From assembly GCF_030649675.1 (NCBI RefSeq), contig NZ_JAUTDR010000004.1, positions 1 through 64,000 on the forward strand: a DNA stretch of 64,000 bases, in the 5' to 3' direction. Both the position numbers and the translations under genes were made by a program. The stretch is from Haliea sp. E1-2-M8 (lineage in GTDB: Bacteria > Pseudomonadota > Gammaproteobacteria > Pseudomonadales > Halieaceae). This document shows positions 47,503 to 57,143 of this stretch, one piece after another (position 1 is the first letter of the stretch; every line of letters begins with the position of its first letter). The notes beneath the pieces are model-generated. The model was not told the DNA's origin. It saw nothing but the letters and a program-made list of their open reading frames with translations, and ran no database searches.

Positions 47503-48327
47503 GTGGACCAGAACGAAGCCGCCTACCTGAAAGGGGGTGTCATGCCCCTGACCACCGACAGCAGCATCCTGATCAGTTCCTCGAAGTACCTGAACAGCGC
47601 AGCCATGCGCACGCTGGTCGCCCAGGAAATGCTGCGTAAGTACGGCGCGGATCTGCCGCCGGCGTATTTCATTCCCGAGACCATGGCCGCTTTTGCCGAG
47701 GTGACTGATTACCCCGAGGTGCTCGGGCTGTTTGCTGCGCAACGTTCCATTAATCCGGAATTCGCCGCCTGGTTGGACGCCCGCTACCTGTCGGACTTCT
47801 CCGCGGAGAACCTGCGCGACCATCGCCCGGGCACCCTCGGTGAGCAGGTCTACCGTTTTGTCGCGGAGAGTGGCCTGGATATCGACTTCATGTTCAAGGG
47901 AGCTCCGGAAGATGACTTCCAGTACTGGTTGAAGCGCTTTGTGCAGAGCCACGATATCCAGCACATGGTCACCGGTCTGGATGTCACGCCGATCGGCGAA
48001 TACGCGCTCATCCAGCTGAATACCCAGCAGTACTTCGACCACCTCACACCGGAACTGGCGGCGCAGTTGTCCCAGCAGCCGACCTTCGGCGTGAGCTGCG
48101 GCCTCATGCGCTCCACCCTGCATTACCCGCGCACGATGCCCCTGCTGCTGGATGCCATGGCCCTGGCACGGCGCATGGCGCGCGAGATCCGCAGGCCACT
48201 GTTCCAGGTACGCTGGGAAGATTACTTCGATTGCAGTATTGCAGAGATTCGCGAGGACCTGAATATTCTCGATGCACCGGCGGATGGAGAGTGGGCCTGG
48301 GCCTACGAAGACATGCGGGGCAATTGA
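47503..48327 (+). CDS. Coq4 family protein
   Basis: The GTG at 47503 has GAGGAG 6 bp upstream; earlier in-frame starts lack support. The 274-residue protein carries the COQ4 zinc motif H-D-x2-H-x11-E (His150, Asp151, His154, Glu166) in HDIQHMVTGLDVTPIGE. COQ4 proteins are needed for ubiquinone synthesis in eukaryotes; bacterial homologues are less studied and may act on other lipid or terpenoid substrates. A TetR-family gene follows after 25 bp and probably shares the transcript. Confidence 0.82.
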   Translation: MDQNEAAYLKGGVMPLTTDSSILISSSKYLNSAAMRTLVAQEMLRKYGADLPPAYFIPETMAAFAEVTDYPEVLGLFAAQRSINPEFAAWLDARYLSDFSAENLRDHRPGTLGEQVYRFVAESGLDIDFMFKGAPEDDFQYWLKRFVQSHDIQHMVTGLDVTPIGEYALIQLNTQQYFDHLTPELAAQLSQQPTFGVSCGLMRSTLHYPRTMPLLLDAMALARRMAREIRRPLFQVRWEDYFDCSIAEIREDLNILDAPADGEWAWAYEDMRGN

Positions 48328-48352
48328 CGCACAGAAGAAGCCGGGAGACGCC

Positions 48353-49027
48353 ATGCACAGCCACAGACCCGTGCCACCCCCCCGCCGCAGCCGCGGCCGG
48401 CCGCCGAAGATCACCCGCGAGCGCGTGGTCGAGGCGACCATGTCACTGCTGGAGGACAAGGCCCCTGAGGAAATCAGCATGGCGGAGGTGGCCGCCAAGC
48501 TGAACATCCCGGTCATGTCCCTGTACAACCATTACCCCAATACCAGCGTCCTGCTGCAGGCAGTTGCGGATCATTCCTTCAGCCAGTTCAGGATCCCGCG
48601 CACCGCAGCGGACGCTGCCTGGCAGACCGTGCTGCGGGACTGGCTGCGCGAGCTGGCCCGGCACTGTGACCGGCACCCGGTGGCGCTGCGGATCATGTCC
48701 ATCGAGGGGCGTGCCACGCCGGCCTGGCGGCGCATACTCTCGCCCCTGCTGGAGGTGCTGCAGGGCACCGGAGCGGACGATCAGCATGCGGCCCTGCTGC
48801 TGGCCTGGATCACCAGCCAGGCCCTGGGCCTGATCTACATCGAGGAGTTTGCGGACCCGGCCCGACGCCTGGCGCCGCTGACCGCGGCGGCACTCGGCGA
48901 GGACGCGCCCTACCTGGCTACACTCAACCAGCGCCTGCCGGAGGTCCAGCGGCAGCAGGTGCTGGAGCTGGGTTTCCAGGCCATGGTTGACGGACTCGAG
49001 CAGCACCTGCAGCGTCTCTCGAAATAA
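48353..49027 (+). CDS. TetR/AcrR family transcriptional regulator
   Basis: The ATG at 48353 (MHSHRPVPPPRRSRGRPPKI) has GGGAG 4-5 bp upstream; the longer frame is rejected. The 224-residue protein has an N-terminal TetR HTH (RERVVEATMSLLEDKAPEEISMAEVAAKLNIPVMSLYNHYPN shown in parts: residues about 25-75) and an all-helical ligand domain. Neighbours suggest it controls the Coq4-like gene, the amidohydrolase gene or both. Confidence 0.9.
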   Translation: MHSHRPVPPPRRSRGRPPKITRERVVEATMSLLEDKAPEEISMAEVAAKLNIPVMSLYNHYPNTSVLLQAVADHSFSQFRIPRTAADAAWQTVLRDWLRELARHCDRHPVALRIMSIEGRATPAWRRILSPLLEVLQGTGADDQHAALLLAWITSQALGLIYIEEFADPARRLAPLTAAALGEDAPYLATLNQRLPEVQRQQVLELGFQAMVDGLEQHLQRLSK

Positions 49028-49138
49028 TTATGGAAATACTTATTATAAATACCTACACTGAAACTCAGTGGGGCGCGCCGGGGCAACCCGGCCGCCTGTC
49101 CCGGGTCAATAAGAACCGAACCTACGAGGTAGCGACCG

Positions 49139-50869
49139 ATGAACAAGACGGTAATTCGCAATGGCATGGTGGTCGATGGCACTGGTGCCCCCGCATTTTC
49201 CGCGGATGTGCGCATCCGCGACGGCGTGATTACGGCGGTTGCGCCGGGCCTGCAGCCGGAGCCGGGCGAGGATGTGGTAGACGCCAGCGGCTGCTACGTC
49301 GCGCCGGGGTTTATCGAAAGCCACACCCACTTTGATGGCGCCATGTGGTGGGACCAGGAGCTGGACCCGCTGCCGGGCTATGGTGTGACCTCGGTGGTCA
49401 TGGGCAACTGCGGCTTCTCCATCGCCCCGGTATCCGATGACGAGGCTGCGCGGCGGGAAGTCGTGGGCATTTTTTCCTTTTTCGAGGACATCCCGGAACA
49501 GCCCTTTTTCAGCTCCCTGCCCTGGGACTGGCGCAGCTGGCCGGAGTACAAGGAGTCCATGGTCCGCAATGTGAAACTGCCCGCCAACTACGCGGCTTTC
49601 TGCGGCCATATCGCCCTGCGCCTCGCGGTGATGGGCATGGACGCCTGGGACCGCGCGGCTACCCCGGCCGAAGTCGAAGGCATGTGCCATTTGCTGGACG
49701 AAGCGCTGGCGGCCGGTGCCCTGGGGATGTCCTCCAACCTGTTCGATCACGATGGCCGCGACCGGCCGGTGCCTTCCCTGCAGGCCGATGACGCCGAGCT
49801 GCAGGCGCTGATGGAAGTGATCAGCCGCCACCCGGGCGCGAGCCTGCAGGTGATCGTGGATACCTTCCGTAACATGACCGCGCCCGAAACCATGCGCCGC
49901 ATCGGCCGCCTGGCGGAGGGTATGCCTATCCGCGTGCAGTGGGCGGGCCTGCCCACGCTGCTATTCCAGCGCGACATGATGGGTATCCAGGCGCCGCTGG
50001 TGGAGATTCACGAGCAGTTCAAGCGCGAGGGTCGCGACTTCTGGACCGGCTATGCCCACGTGGCCGTGACTTCGACCCTGAGCGTGCAGAGTTCGCTGAT
50101 CTTCGCTCAATCCAATGACTACGTCTGGCACGAAGTGGTGACGGCCGAGGGCGATGCCGCCAAGGCGGTCCTGCTGCGGGATGAGGACTGGCGCCTGCGC
50201 GCGCGCGAATCCTGGGATACCAAGACCTTCGAGTTTTCGCCCTTCCCCGAGGGTCGGGCTGAGCACCTGCTGCTGATGAATACGGACAATGGCGTCGGCC
50301 CCACTCACCTGACCCTGGGCGAGTACCAGCATAAGATCGGCGCCGCGCACCCCTCCGACGCGATGGCGGAGTGGCTGCTGGCCAACGGCCTGCAGTCTAC
50401 GGTAACCATGCCGCCCTTCGAGCGGGATCGGGATATGGTGTTGCAATTGATGCGCGACCCCTGGACGGTGGGCAACATCAGCGACGCGGGGGCCCACGGC
50501 CAGATGCTCTGCGGTGCCGGCGAGAACATCAAGCTGTTCACCGATTTTGTACGCGCGGGCGAGCTGACTCCGGAGGAGGCCGTGTACATCCAGACCGGCA
50601 AGCTGGCCGACCATTTCGGCTTCCGCGACCGGGGTACCCTGGCAGTGGGCAAGCGTGCGGATATTACGGTGTTCAGTCTGGACGAGGTGCAGGAGCGGGA
50701 CATGAAGCGTGTTTTCGACGTGCCCGACGGCAACGGCGGCTTTACCTGGCGCTGGAGCCGGGACCCGGCGCCGATGCGCCTGACCATGGTGAACGGGGAG
50801 GTGACCTTCGACGGTCAGCAGGGCACCGGCGCCCGCCCAGGCACCATGCTGGCTCCGGCGGCGGCCTGA
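49139..50869 (+). CDS. D-aminoacylase / N-acyl-D-amino-acid deacylase-like amidohydrolase
   Basis: The 576-residue amidohydrolase has the metal motif GFIESHTHFD (His62, His64) and the C-terminal catalytic Asp449 in ISDAGAHGQM, with LPGYGVTSVVMGNCGFSIAPV between. This places it in the Amidohydro_3 / D-aminoacylase group. Members hydrolyse N-acyl-D-amino acids or related cyclic amides; the precise substrate here is unknown. It follows the TetR gene after an AT-rich 111-bp spacer likely to contain a promoter. Confidence 0.88.
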   Translation: MNKTVIRNGMVVDGTGAPAFSADVRIRDGVITAVAPGLQPEPGEDVVDASGCYVAPGFIESHTHFDGAMWWDQELDPLPGYGVTSVVMGNCGFSIAPVSDDEAARREVVGIFSFFEDIPEQPFFSSLPWDWRSWPEYKESMVRNVKLPANYAAFCGHIALRLAVMGMDAWDRAATPAEVEGMCHLLDEALAAGALGMSSNLFDHDGRDRPVPSLQADDAELQALMEVISRHPGASLQVIVDTFRNMTAPETMRRIGRLAEGMPIRVQWAGLPTLLFQRDMMGIQAPLVEIHEQFKREGRDFWTGYAHVAVTSTLSVQSSLIFAQSNDYVWHEVVTAEGDAAKAVLLRDEDWRLRARESWDTKTFEFSPFPEGRAEHLLLMNTDNGVGPTHLTLGEYQHKIGAAHPSDAMAEWLLANGLQSTVTMPPFERDRDMVLQLMRDPWTVGNISDAGAHGQMLCGAGENIKLFTDFVRAGELTPEEAVYIQTGKLADHFGFRDRGTLAVGKRADITVFSLDEVQERDMKRVFDVPDGNGGFTWRWSRDPAPMRLTMVNGEVTFDGQQGTGARPGTMLAPAAA

Positions 50870-50887
50870 TTTCCGGGGATGGCGCTG

Positions 50888-52135
50888 CTACAGCGGCGCC
50901 GTCAGGCGCCTGAGTGTCAGCCGCAGCTGCCGCTCAAGGAGGTCGTCCCAGGGGTTGAGAAACTCTTCCAGGATGCAGTAATCGCCCAGTTCGCTGGGCC
51001 GCTGCTCGAGGCGGCTGCTGACGTCGATGTCCTCGCAGACCCCGGCTGAGAGCATGACTTGCGGCGGCTTGCTGGCGCACAGGGTCTGCAGTTCGTCCAG
51101 GGTGGGCTGGATGTACAGCCCCGGGTAGATATCTGTTTCATCCCCGCGCCCCAGCTCGCTCTGGGCTACCGCCATGGCGATGTTCAGGGACAGGGTCATC
51201 TCCTTTTCCATTTCCTTGCTGATGGCGCGGACCAGCCAGGCGCAGGAAGCCGCGCGGAAAGCGGCGCTGCCGCCGCTGGTGTCGCCGCTGAAGAATACCG
51301 CCAACCCAAACTGCCGCACCACCTGCAGCTGGCCGCCGTAAAAACCCGCGGCGGCGTAGACGATCTGATGCAGGCGGTCGGTATAGCGGTGCAGGGAGCG
51401 TTCATCGAGGGTGTCGAGGTAGGCGGTCAGGCTGATCAGGTGCAGGTACAGCACTGCCGTGTCGCGATAATTTTCCTCTTTCGGCCCGGTGCCGGTCCGG
51501 GCCCGCAGCAGGTCCATGGGCAGCGCATCAATGTGATACTGCAGTTGCATCAGTTCATTGGGAGGCAGGCTGGTGGCGCGGTTGTCGTCCAGGGCAATCG
51601 CCTTCGCCTGTCGCTGCAAACGGTTGGCCAGCAGCCGCTGGCTCAGGTGGCGGGTGGCGCCATAGACGGCCAGGCTCAACAGGACCGCCAGTCCCAGCAG
51701 GCTGAGCAAAAACCGCATGCGCGCGGTTTCCACCAGGTCTGTGCCGATAGTGATTACCACCTCCCCGGCCAGATCATTCTCGATAAGTACCGGCGCGCGA
51801 TACTCGCGCTGGTACTCGCCCTCGACTGTGCCGGCCTGGCCCAGAGCCCGGCCCTCCACATCGAAGATCGCCACCCTGCCGGCGGACGAGGATTCCACGA
51901 AACGGTGCAGGGACGCCGCCACGTTGAGCAAATCGCCGGTTTCCAGCGCGACACTGATGCGCCGGGCGATCTGCTGCGCCAGGGCATTGCCGAAGCTGGC
52001 TTGCTGTACTTCCTGCATGTGCCGGCTGGAAGTGGCCGCAAGACCGACCAGGGCGAGACTGATAAGGAGGCAGGCCAGGGCGGCGATGAGCGCCAGTTGG
52101 TGGCTCAAACTGGAGTCGCGGAAACTGTTGCTCAC
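50888..52135 (-). CDS. AhpA/YtjB-like membrane protein
   Basis: A GTG at 52135 (VSNSFRDSSLSHQLALI) is the best start; the ribosome binding site is weak and a TTG at 52159 is possible. The 415-residue protein has two membrane segments (about 13-33 and 135-155) flanking a periplasmic domain, followed by a HAMP-like turn and a cytosolic cyclase-like fold (LYLHLISLTAYLDTLDERSLHRYTDRLHQIV) lacking catalytic residues. Its position divergent from serB matches E. coli ytjB. No biochemical function is established. Confidence 0.75.
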   Translation of the reverse strand: MSNSFRDSSLSHQLALIAALACLLISLALVGLAATSSRHMQEVQQASFGNALAQQIARRISVALETGDLLNVAASLHRFVESSSAGRVAIFDVEGRALGQAGTVEGEYQREYRAPVLIENDLAGEVVITIGTDLVETARMRFLLSLLGLAVLLSLAVYGATRHLSQRLLANRLQRQAKAIALDDNRATSLPPNELMQLQYHIDALPMDLLRARTGTGPKEENYRDTAVLYLHLISLTAYLDTLDERSLHRYTDRLHQIVYAAAGFYGGQLQVVRQFGLAVFFSGDTSGGSAAFRAASCAWLVRAISKEMEKEMTLSLNIAMAVAQSELGRGDETDIYPGLYIQPTLDELQTLCASKPPQVMLSAGVCEDIDVSSRLEQRPSELGDYCILEEFLNPWDDLLERQLRLTLRRLTAPL

Positions 52136-52218
52136 GCCGGTGGGCTTCCCTGTGATCAAAGCGGTTGAGTATAAACCATGGCAGACCCCGCTGCGCGGTC
52201 GGCGGGCGCTGCCCGATT

Positions 52219-52288
52219 GAGGCTGCGCGCCCCGACCTGTCCGGCCGAGGCTGCGCGGCCCGACCTGCGCGGCCCGACCTGTCCGGCC
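52219..52288. repeat. 14-bp tandem repeat array (array 5)
   Basis: Five 14-bp units (GAGGCTGCGCGCCC, CGACCTGTCCGGCC, GAGGCTGCGCGGCC, CGACCTGCGCGGCC, CGACCTGTCCGGCC) lie between the ytjB-like gene and serB. Read on the other strand, one unit rotates to GGTCGGGCCGCGCA, 13 of 14 identical to the unit of array 1. Confidence 0.88.
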
Positions 52289-52357
52289 GAAATGTTTCGC
52301 TGCAACGGGCGCGGGGGTAGAATACGCGGCTTTGCCGCCTGCTGGACACTGCATTCC

Positions 52358-53587
52358 GTGAACGACATCGTCCTGATAACCCTTTCCGGTGAGGATCGCC
52401 CGGGCATCACCGCCGGCGTAACCGGGCTGCTGGCAGAGTGTGCGGTGAACGTCCTCGATATCGGCCAGGCCGTTATTCACGCAACTCTTTCCATGGGACT
52501 GCTGCTGGAAATACCCGAGGATGCTGGCCGGGGCGGTCTGGAACAGGCCCTGCAGGCGTTTGCCGCGGAACACCGCCTGCAGCTGCGCTGGGAGGCAGTG
52601 AGCAAGGAGAGTTATGGCGATTGGGTGGCTGCCCAGGGCAGGGCCCGCTACATCACCACCCTGTTGGCGCGCAAGATTACTGCCGATCAGCTGGCGCGGG
52701 TCAGCGCCGTGTTCTCGCGCCACGGCCTGGGGATCGACGGCATATCGCGCCTGTCGGGACGCATACCGTTGGGAGAGCTGCCGCCACTGAGCAAGGCCTG
52801 TGTCGAGTTTTCCCTGCGCGGTCCGTTGCCCGATAGCGCCGCGTTCCGCAAGGAACTGCTGGAGGTGGCCAGTGCCCTGGAGGTGGACCTCGCCTTCCAG
52901 GAAGACAACATGTACCGCCGCAACCGGCGCCTGGTGGCCTTTGACATGGACTCCACGCTGATCGAGGCGGAAGTCATCGACGAACTCGCAGAGCTGGCGG
53001 GGGTGGGCGACCAGGTCAGCGCGATCACTGCGCGCGCCATGCGCGGCGAGCTGGATTTCAGCGCCAGCTTTCGCCAGCGCGTGGCGCTATTGCAGGGGCT
53101 GCCCGAATCCGCCCTGGAGGAAGTGGCGGCGAACCTGCGCATTACCGAGGGGGCCCGGCACCTTGTCGCCACCCTGCGCGCGCTGGGCTACAAGACGGCC
53201 ATCCTCTCCGGCGGCTTCACCTATTTCGCCGAGCGGCTGCAGCGCGAGTTGGGGATCGACTATGTGCATGCCAACGTGCTCGAGATCGCCCACGGTGCCG
53301 TCACCGGAGAGGTAAGTGGCGTGATAGTGGACGGTGAGCGCAAGGCCGCCCTGCTGCGTCAGCTCGCTTCCCGTGAGGGCATAGACTTACAGCAGGTGAT
53401 TGCGGTGGGAGACGGCGCCAATGACCTGCCCATGCTCAGTATTGCGGGGCTCGGAATAGCGTTTCGCGCCAAGCCGCTGGTGCAGCAATCAGCGGAGCAG
53501 TCCATTTCCACGCTGGGGCTGGACGCGATCCTCTATCTGCTGGGAATATCCGATCGCTACCAGCCCGGCGCCGAGCGTCTGGTGTAG
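52358..53587 (+). CDS. serB: Phosphoserine phosphatase SerB with two ACT domains
   Basis: From the GTG at 52358 the protein has 409 residues: two ACT domains (about 3-80 and 90-175) and a HAD phosphatase domain with nucleophile Asp196 and Asp198 in FDMDSTLIEAEVIDELA, the threonine/serine motif ILSGGFTYF, and GDGANDLPML. It makes serine from phosphoserine. The double ACT layout is like Pseudomonas and mycobacterial SerB and suggests serine feedback. No good ribosome binding site precedes the GTG; a 14-bp array lies just upstream. Confidence 0.95.
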   Translation: MNDIVLITLSGEDRPGITAGVTGLLAECAVNVLDIGQAVIHATLSMGLLLEIPEDAGRGGLEQALQAFAAEHRLQLRWEAVSKESYGDWVAAQGRARYITTLLARKITADQLARVSAVFSRHGLGIDGISRLSGRIPLGELPPLSKACVEFSLRGPLPDSAAFRKELLEVASALEVDLAFQEDNMYRRNRRLVAFDMDSTLIEAEVIDELAELAGVGDQVSAITARAMRGELDFSASFRQRVALLQGLPESALEEVAANLRITEGARHLVATLRALGYKTAILSGGFTYFAERLQRELGIDYVHANVLEIAHGAVTGEVSGVIVDGERKAALLRQLASREGIDLQQVIAVGDGANDLPMLSIAGLGIAFRAKPLVQQSAEQSISTLGLDAILYLLGISDRYQPGAERLV

Positions 53588-53595
53588 TAACTACA

Positions 53596-55443
53596 CTAGA
53601 TCTCTGACCACAGTGAGCGGAACGCGGAGCCCGGCAATTCGCGTTCTTCCCTGGGTTTGGCCTGTGCCGGACTGCCGGCCTCAAGAAACTCAAACTGGCT
53701 GTAGATTGCGGTGGCGGCTACCTGCCGCTGCAGCCGGATATTCTTGCTTTCACCGTGCCTGACCAGCGTGAGTTTCTGGCCTTCGCGAAAGCCGCTGCGC
53801 GGGGTAATCAGCGTTGGCGGCTGCGCCACCAGCTTGATCCCCGGTAGCAGCAGCACCCGGATCGGTTCTGACAGGCCTCCCTTCGGGTTCTGGATGCGCG
53901 CTCCCCAGGCCGCTGCCTGCGGGCTCAGCAGTTCAATACCGAGAATGCTGCTCTTGCCTGCGAGCTGACTCAACCAGCGAATGGAGGCGATCACCCATGA
54001 ACCGCCCTCTTCCTCACGCACGCAGAGAATGTCGCCGCTGCGGATGGCGGCCGGCTGGTCCTGCTGCCACTCCAGGCAATAGCCACCGGGGCTGGCGTTG
54101 ATGGCCGTCACCTGATATTCCCTGTGCCGCTCTTCTTCCTGGGCTTGCGGCTCTGGTTGTGGCTGGTCATGGCCTGCAAGCAGCACCGCCCGCGTATCTT
54201 CGTCAACCTCGACACTTTTTGCATCGCTGCTGTCATCGGGATCCGGCTGTTGCTCCCCGCTATAAATATCATCCGCGTACGCTTCCAGCCATGGGTCGCG
54301 GCGCTTGCGTTGCACCAGAAACGGATTGGTCACCATCCGCTCACTCACTGGCGGACGGTAGCCCTTGCCGTTCAGTACTTCGGCAAAGGTCAGGCCGCCG
54401 GCGACAAAGTAGTGGGTACTGTTCAGCCCCAGGGCTACATGCAGTCTTTGCTGCAGGCTCTGGCGACTGAAGTTGCGCGTGCTGACGGAGGACAGGGACA
54501 CGATCATGTGCTGCAGGATGTTGTGGTGCAGGCGGACGTCGTTCGCAAACACGATGTCCTGGCGGCTACTGTCTTCGCCCGACTCAGCCAGTTCACCCAG
54601 ATGCGCGACCAGCGGCCCGGTGTCGATCAGGCGCAGGTCCCGGCTCGCCGTGGCCCTGACGCTGTTGGTGTAGGTCGGTGGCTGGTCGCCACTGAGATCC
54701 ACGGCAAACAGGCCCTCGCCTCCGGCGGATACCGGTGCCAGCCCGCTCCATTGCCGCAGGCCCTGGAAAATGGCCGCGAGATCGCCCTGCCGGAGCTGGT
54801 TCGGTTTACAGCAAGCCAGCAGCAGCGGTTGCAGCCAGGTTGCGGTGATCGTGGTCGATTCCTGCAGCATCCCGTTGATGCGCAACTGGGTCAGCTGTTG
54901 CCGCTCTGCCAGGGCGTAGAGCTGGTGGAGGGTTTGCCAGGCGCGATTCTCCTCCGGTTGGAATAGCTGGAAGCGCTGAAAAATTTTGCAACCGGTAAAG
55001 TAGACCGCCCGCTGCAGCGCCTCACACACCAGGCGAGCCGGGTTCACGTCGCGGATGCTCTCGCGGTGGCGAATGGCGTGGACCGCAACCAGGGTATAGG
55101 CCGTACTGGCGAGCCCGAACAGCTGGTCTGCCAGTTCCGCCATCTGTTGCGGCTCAGCGGGCAGCACCAGGGGTTGATTGATGAAGCGTCGGGAGAGACT
55201 GGCTGTCGCCACCTTCAGGTTGGGACGCATCGCCTCCAGAATGGCATAGCGCTGTTCGGCGGGCAGGGTCACCCGGTTGAGCTCGCCTATGGCGACGCGC
55301 AGCTGCTGCGCGACCTCGCGCGTATTGGTGACCGGCAGTGCATTGCTCCAGGACTGCACCCCCTCCAGGGTCAGGGGAAACAGGCTGTGCTGGTCGAGAT
55401 CCTGGCGCGGAATTTTGAGCTTGACGGGTGCCTTGTCTGTCAT
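53596..55443 (-). CDS. Large PilZ-like hypothetical protein
   Basis: I do not recognise a named gene for this 615-residue protein. Residues 1-400 are mostly helical with SRRFINQPLVLPAEPQQM and HYFVAGGLTFAEVL; a charged linker (about 405-445) leads to a beta-rich C-terminus (450-575) that resembles a PilZ-like barrel (INASPGGYCLEW, RSGDILCVREEEGGSW). The expected RxxxR and DxSxxG cyclic-di-GMP residues are not clear, so binding is uncertain. It is convergent with serB and divergent from efp. Confidence 0.65.
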   Translation of the reverse strand: MTDKAPVKLKIPRQDLDQHSLFPLTLEGVQSWSNALPVTNTREVAQQLRVAIGELNRVTLPAEQRYAILEAMRPNLKVATASLSRRFINQPLVLPAEPQQMAELADQLFGLASTAYTLVAVHAIRHRESIRDVNPARLVCEALQRAVYFTGCKIFQRFQLFQPEENRAWQTLHQLYALAERQQLTQLRINGMLQESTTITATWLQPLLLACCKPNQLRQGDLAAIFQGLRQWSGLAPVSAGGEGLFAVDLSGDQPPTYTNSVRATASRDLRLIDTGPLVAHLGELAESGEDSSRQDIVFANDVRLHHNILQHMIVSLSSVSTRNFSRQSLQQRLHVALGLNSTHYFVAGGLTFAEVLNGKGYRPPVSERMVTNPFLVQRKRRDPWLEAYADDIYSGEQQPDPDDSSDAKSVEVDEDTRAVLLAGHDQPQPEPQAQEEERHREYQVTAINASPGGYCLEWQQDQPAAIRSGDILCVREEEGGSWVIASIRWLSQLAGKSSILGIELLSPQAAAWGARIQNPKGGLSEPIRVLLLPGIKLVAQPPTLITPRSGFREGQKLTLVRHGESKNIRLQRQVAATAIYSQFEFLEAGSPAQAKPREERELPGSAFRSLWSEI

Positions 55444-55589
55444 GCCCCAGATCTCCCTGTGCCGTTATTGTGGTTCTGTTTGCGGCAAGAGTAGCCTATC
55501 CGGGGCGCCAATCGCCACCGGAATATCGCTGAAAGCCCAGGTGTGCGGTATCATTGCCACCCACTCTGGAAACTGGCGTAAAAGCGATC

Positions 55590-56159
55590 ATGGCGAATTT
55601 TTCCACCAATGAGTTCAAGCCCGGCCTCAAGGTCTTGATGGACGGCGATCCCTGCAGCATTCTCGAGAACGAGTTCGTAAAGCCGGGCAAGGGCCAGGCC
55701 TTCAACCGGGTGCGCCTGCGCAACCTGAGGAGCGGGCGGGTCTGGGAGCGCACCTTCAAGTCTGGCGAAAGCCTGGAAGGCGCTGATGTTGTCGACCGCA
55801 CCATGCAGTACCTCTATAACGACGGCGAATTCTGGTACTTCATGGAGCCCGACACCTTCGAGCAGCACCAGGCCGATGCCAAGGCGGTGGGTGACGCCTA
55901 TCTGTGGCTGAAGGACCAGGACAACTGCGAGGTTACCCTCTATAACGGCACCCCGCTAGCCGTGGCGCCCGCCAATTTTGTCGAGCTGGAAATTGTCGAA
56001 ACCGATCCCGGCCTCAAGGGTGACACCGCCCAGGGCGGCACCAAGCCCGCCAAGCTGAGCACCGGTGCCGTGGTCAAGGTGCCCCTGTTCGTTACCATCG
56101 GTGAGGTTGTTCGGGTCGATACCCGCACCGGTGAATACCAGAACCGCGTCAGCAAGTAA
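55590..56159 (+). CDS. efp: Elongation factor P
   Basis: EF-P (189 residues from [15 protein letters not shown]) relieves ribosome stalling at polyproline. The modified residue is Lys34 in VKPGKGQAF, the type that receives beta-lysine from EpmA; epmA follows 21 bp downstream. EpmB is not seen in the window. An ATG 36 bp upstream is rejected. Confidence 0.97.
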   Translation: MANFSTNEFKPGLKVLMDGDPCSILENEFVKPGKGQAFNRVRLRNLRSGRVWERTFKSGESLEGADVVDRTMQYLYNDGEFWYFMEPDTFEQHQADAKAVGDAYLWLKDQDNCEVTLYNGTPLAVAPANFVELEIVETDPGLKGDTAQGGTKPAKLSTGAVVKVPLFVTIGEVVRVDTRTGEYQNRVSK

Positions 56160-56180
56160 GCCCCCGGGCCAGGCCTCGCT

Positions 56181-57140
56181 GTGACTGACTGGCGCCCGGG
56201 CGCCGGGCCGGGCGCGCTGCGGGCACGGGCGGCGCTGCTGGCAAGCATCCGCGCGTTCTTTGCCGGGCGCGGCGTGTTGGAGGTGGAAACGCCCTTGCTG
56301 TGCTCTCGCGGCATTACCGACCCGGCTATCGAACCGCTGCTGGTGAGTGGTGGCATATCGGTTGGCGCCGGCCCCCGCTACCTGCAAACTTCCCCCGAAT
56401 ATGCCATGAAGCGCCTGCTGGCCGCGAGTAGTGGCCCGATCTACCAGATCTGCAAGGCCTTTCGCGACGGCGAGGCGGGAAGCAGGCACAACCCGGAGTT
56501 CACCCTGCTGGAGTGGTACCGGCCGGGTATGGATCACCACCAGTTGATGGTCGAAGTTGCCGCCCTGGTGTGCGCCTGCCTGGGGGAACGGCCGTGGCAG
56601 GCCTTGAGCTACCGGGATCTGTTCCAGCGCAGTATCGGCGTGGATCCCTTTGCCGACTCTCTGGAAACCCTGCAGCAGATGGTGCGCCAGATAGTCGACG
56701 TCGGCGCCCTGAGCGGCGACCGCGATCTCTGGCTGGACCTGCTGCTGACCCATGCGGTCGAGCCCTGGCTGACGGCGCAGGGCCTCTGTTTTGTCTACGA
56801 TTATCCGTCCAGCCAGGCCGCCCTGGCCCGCCTGGGCGAACGCGATGGTTGCCAGGTGGGCGAGCGCTTCGAGCTCTATGTCGACGGTATTGAACTGGCC
56901 AATGGCTATCACGAACTCGGTGCCCCGGCGGAGCAGCGGGCGCGGTTCGAGGTCGACAACCGCCGCCGCCAGGCCCGCGGCCAGCCGCAACGGCCACTGG
57001 ACGAGGCCCTGCTGGCGGCGCTGGCGGCAGGGCTGCCGGAATGCAGCGGGGTCGCGCTGGGGGTGGACCGGCTATTGCTGCTGGCGACCGGGGAGAGCGA
57101 CATACGCCGCCTGCTGGCTTTCCCCTGGGACCGCAGTTGA
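56181..57140 (+). CDS. epmA: EF-P beta-lysine ligase EpmA
   Basis: The 319-residue protein is a truncated class II lysyl-tRNA-synthetase-like enzyme lacking the anticodon domain. Motif 2 (RNPEF-like as SRHNPEFTLLEWY) and motif 3 (GVALGVDRLLLLATG) are visible. It attaches (R)-beta-lysine to EF-P. GTG start; gene order efp-epmA supports the function. Confidence 0.95.
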   Translation: MTDWRPGAGPGALRARAALLASIRAFFAGRGVLEVETPLLCSRGITDPAIEPLLVSGGISVGAGPRYLQTSPEYAMKRLLAASSGPIYQICKAFRDGEAGSRHNPEFTLLEWYRPGMDHHQLMVEVAALVCACLGERPWQALSYRDLFQRSIGVDPFADSLETLQQMVRQIVDVGALSGDRDLWLDLLLTHAVEPWLTAQGLCFVYDYPSSQAALARLGERDGCQVGERFELYVDGIELANGYHELGAPAEQRARFEVDNRRRQARGQPQRPLDEALLAALAAGLPECSGVALGVDRLLLLATGESDIRRLLAFPWDRS

Positions 57141-57143
57141 GCG

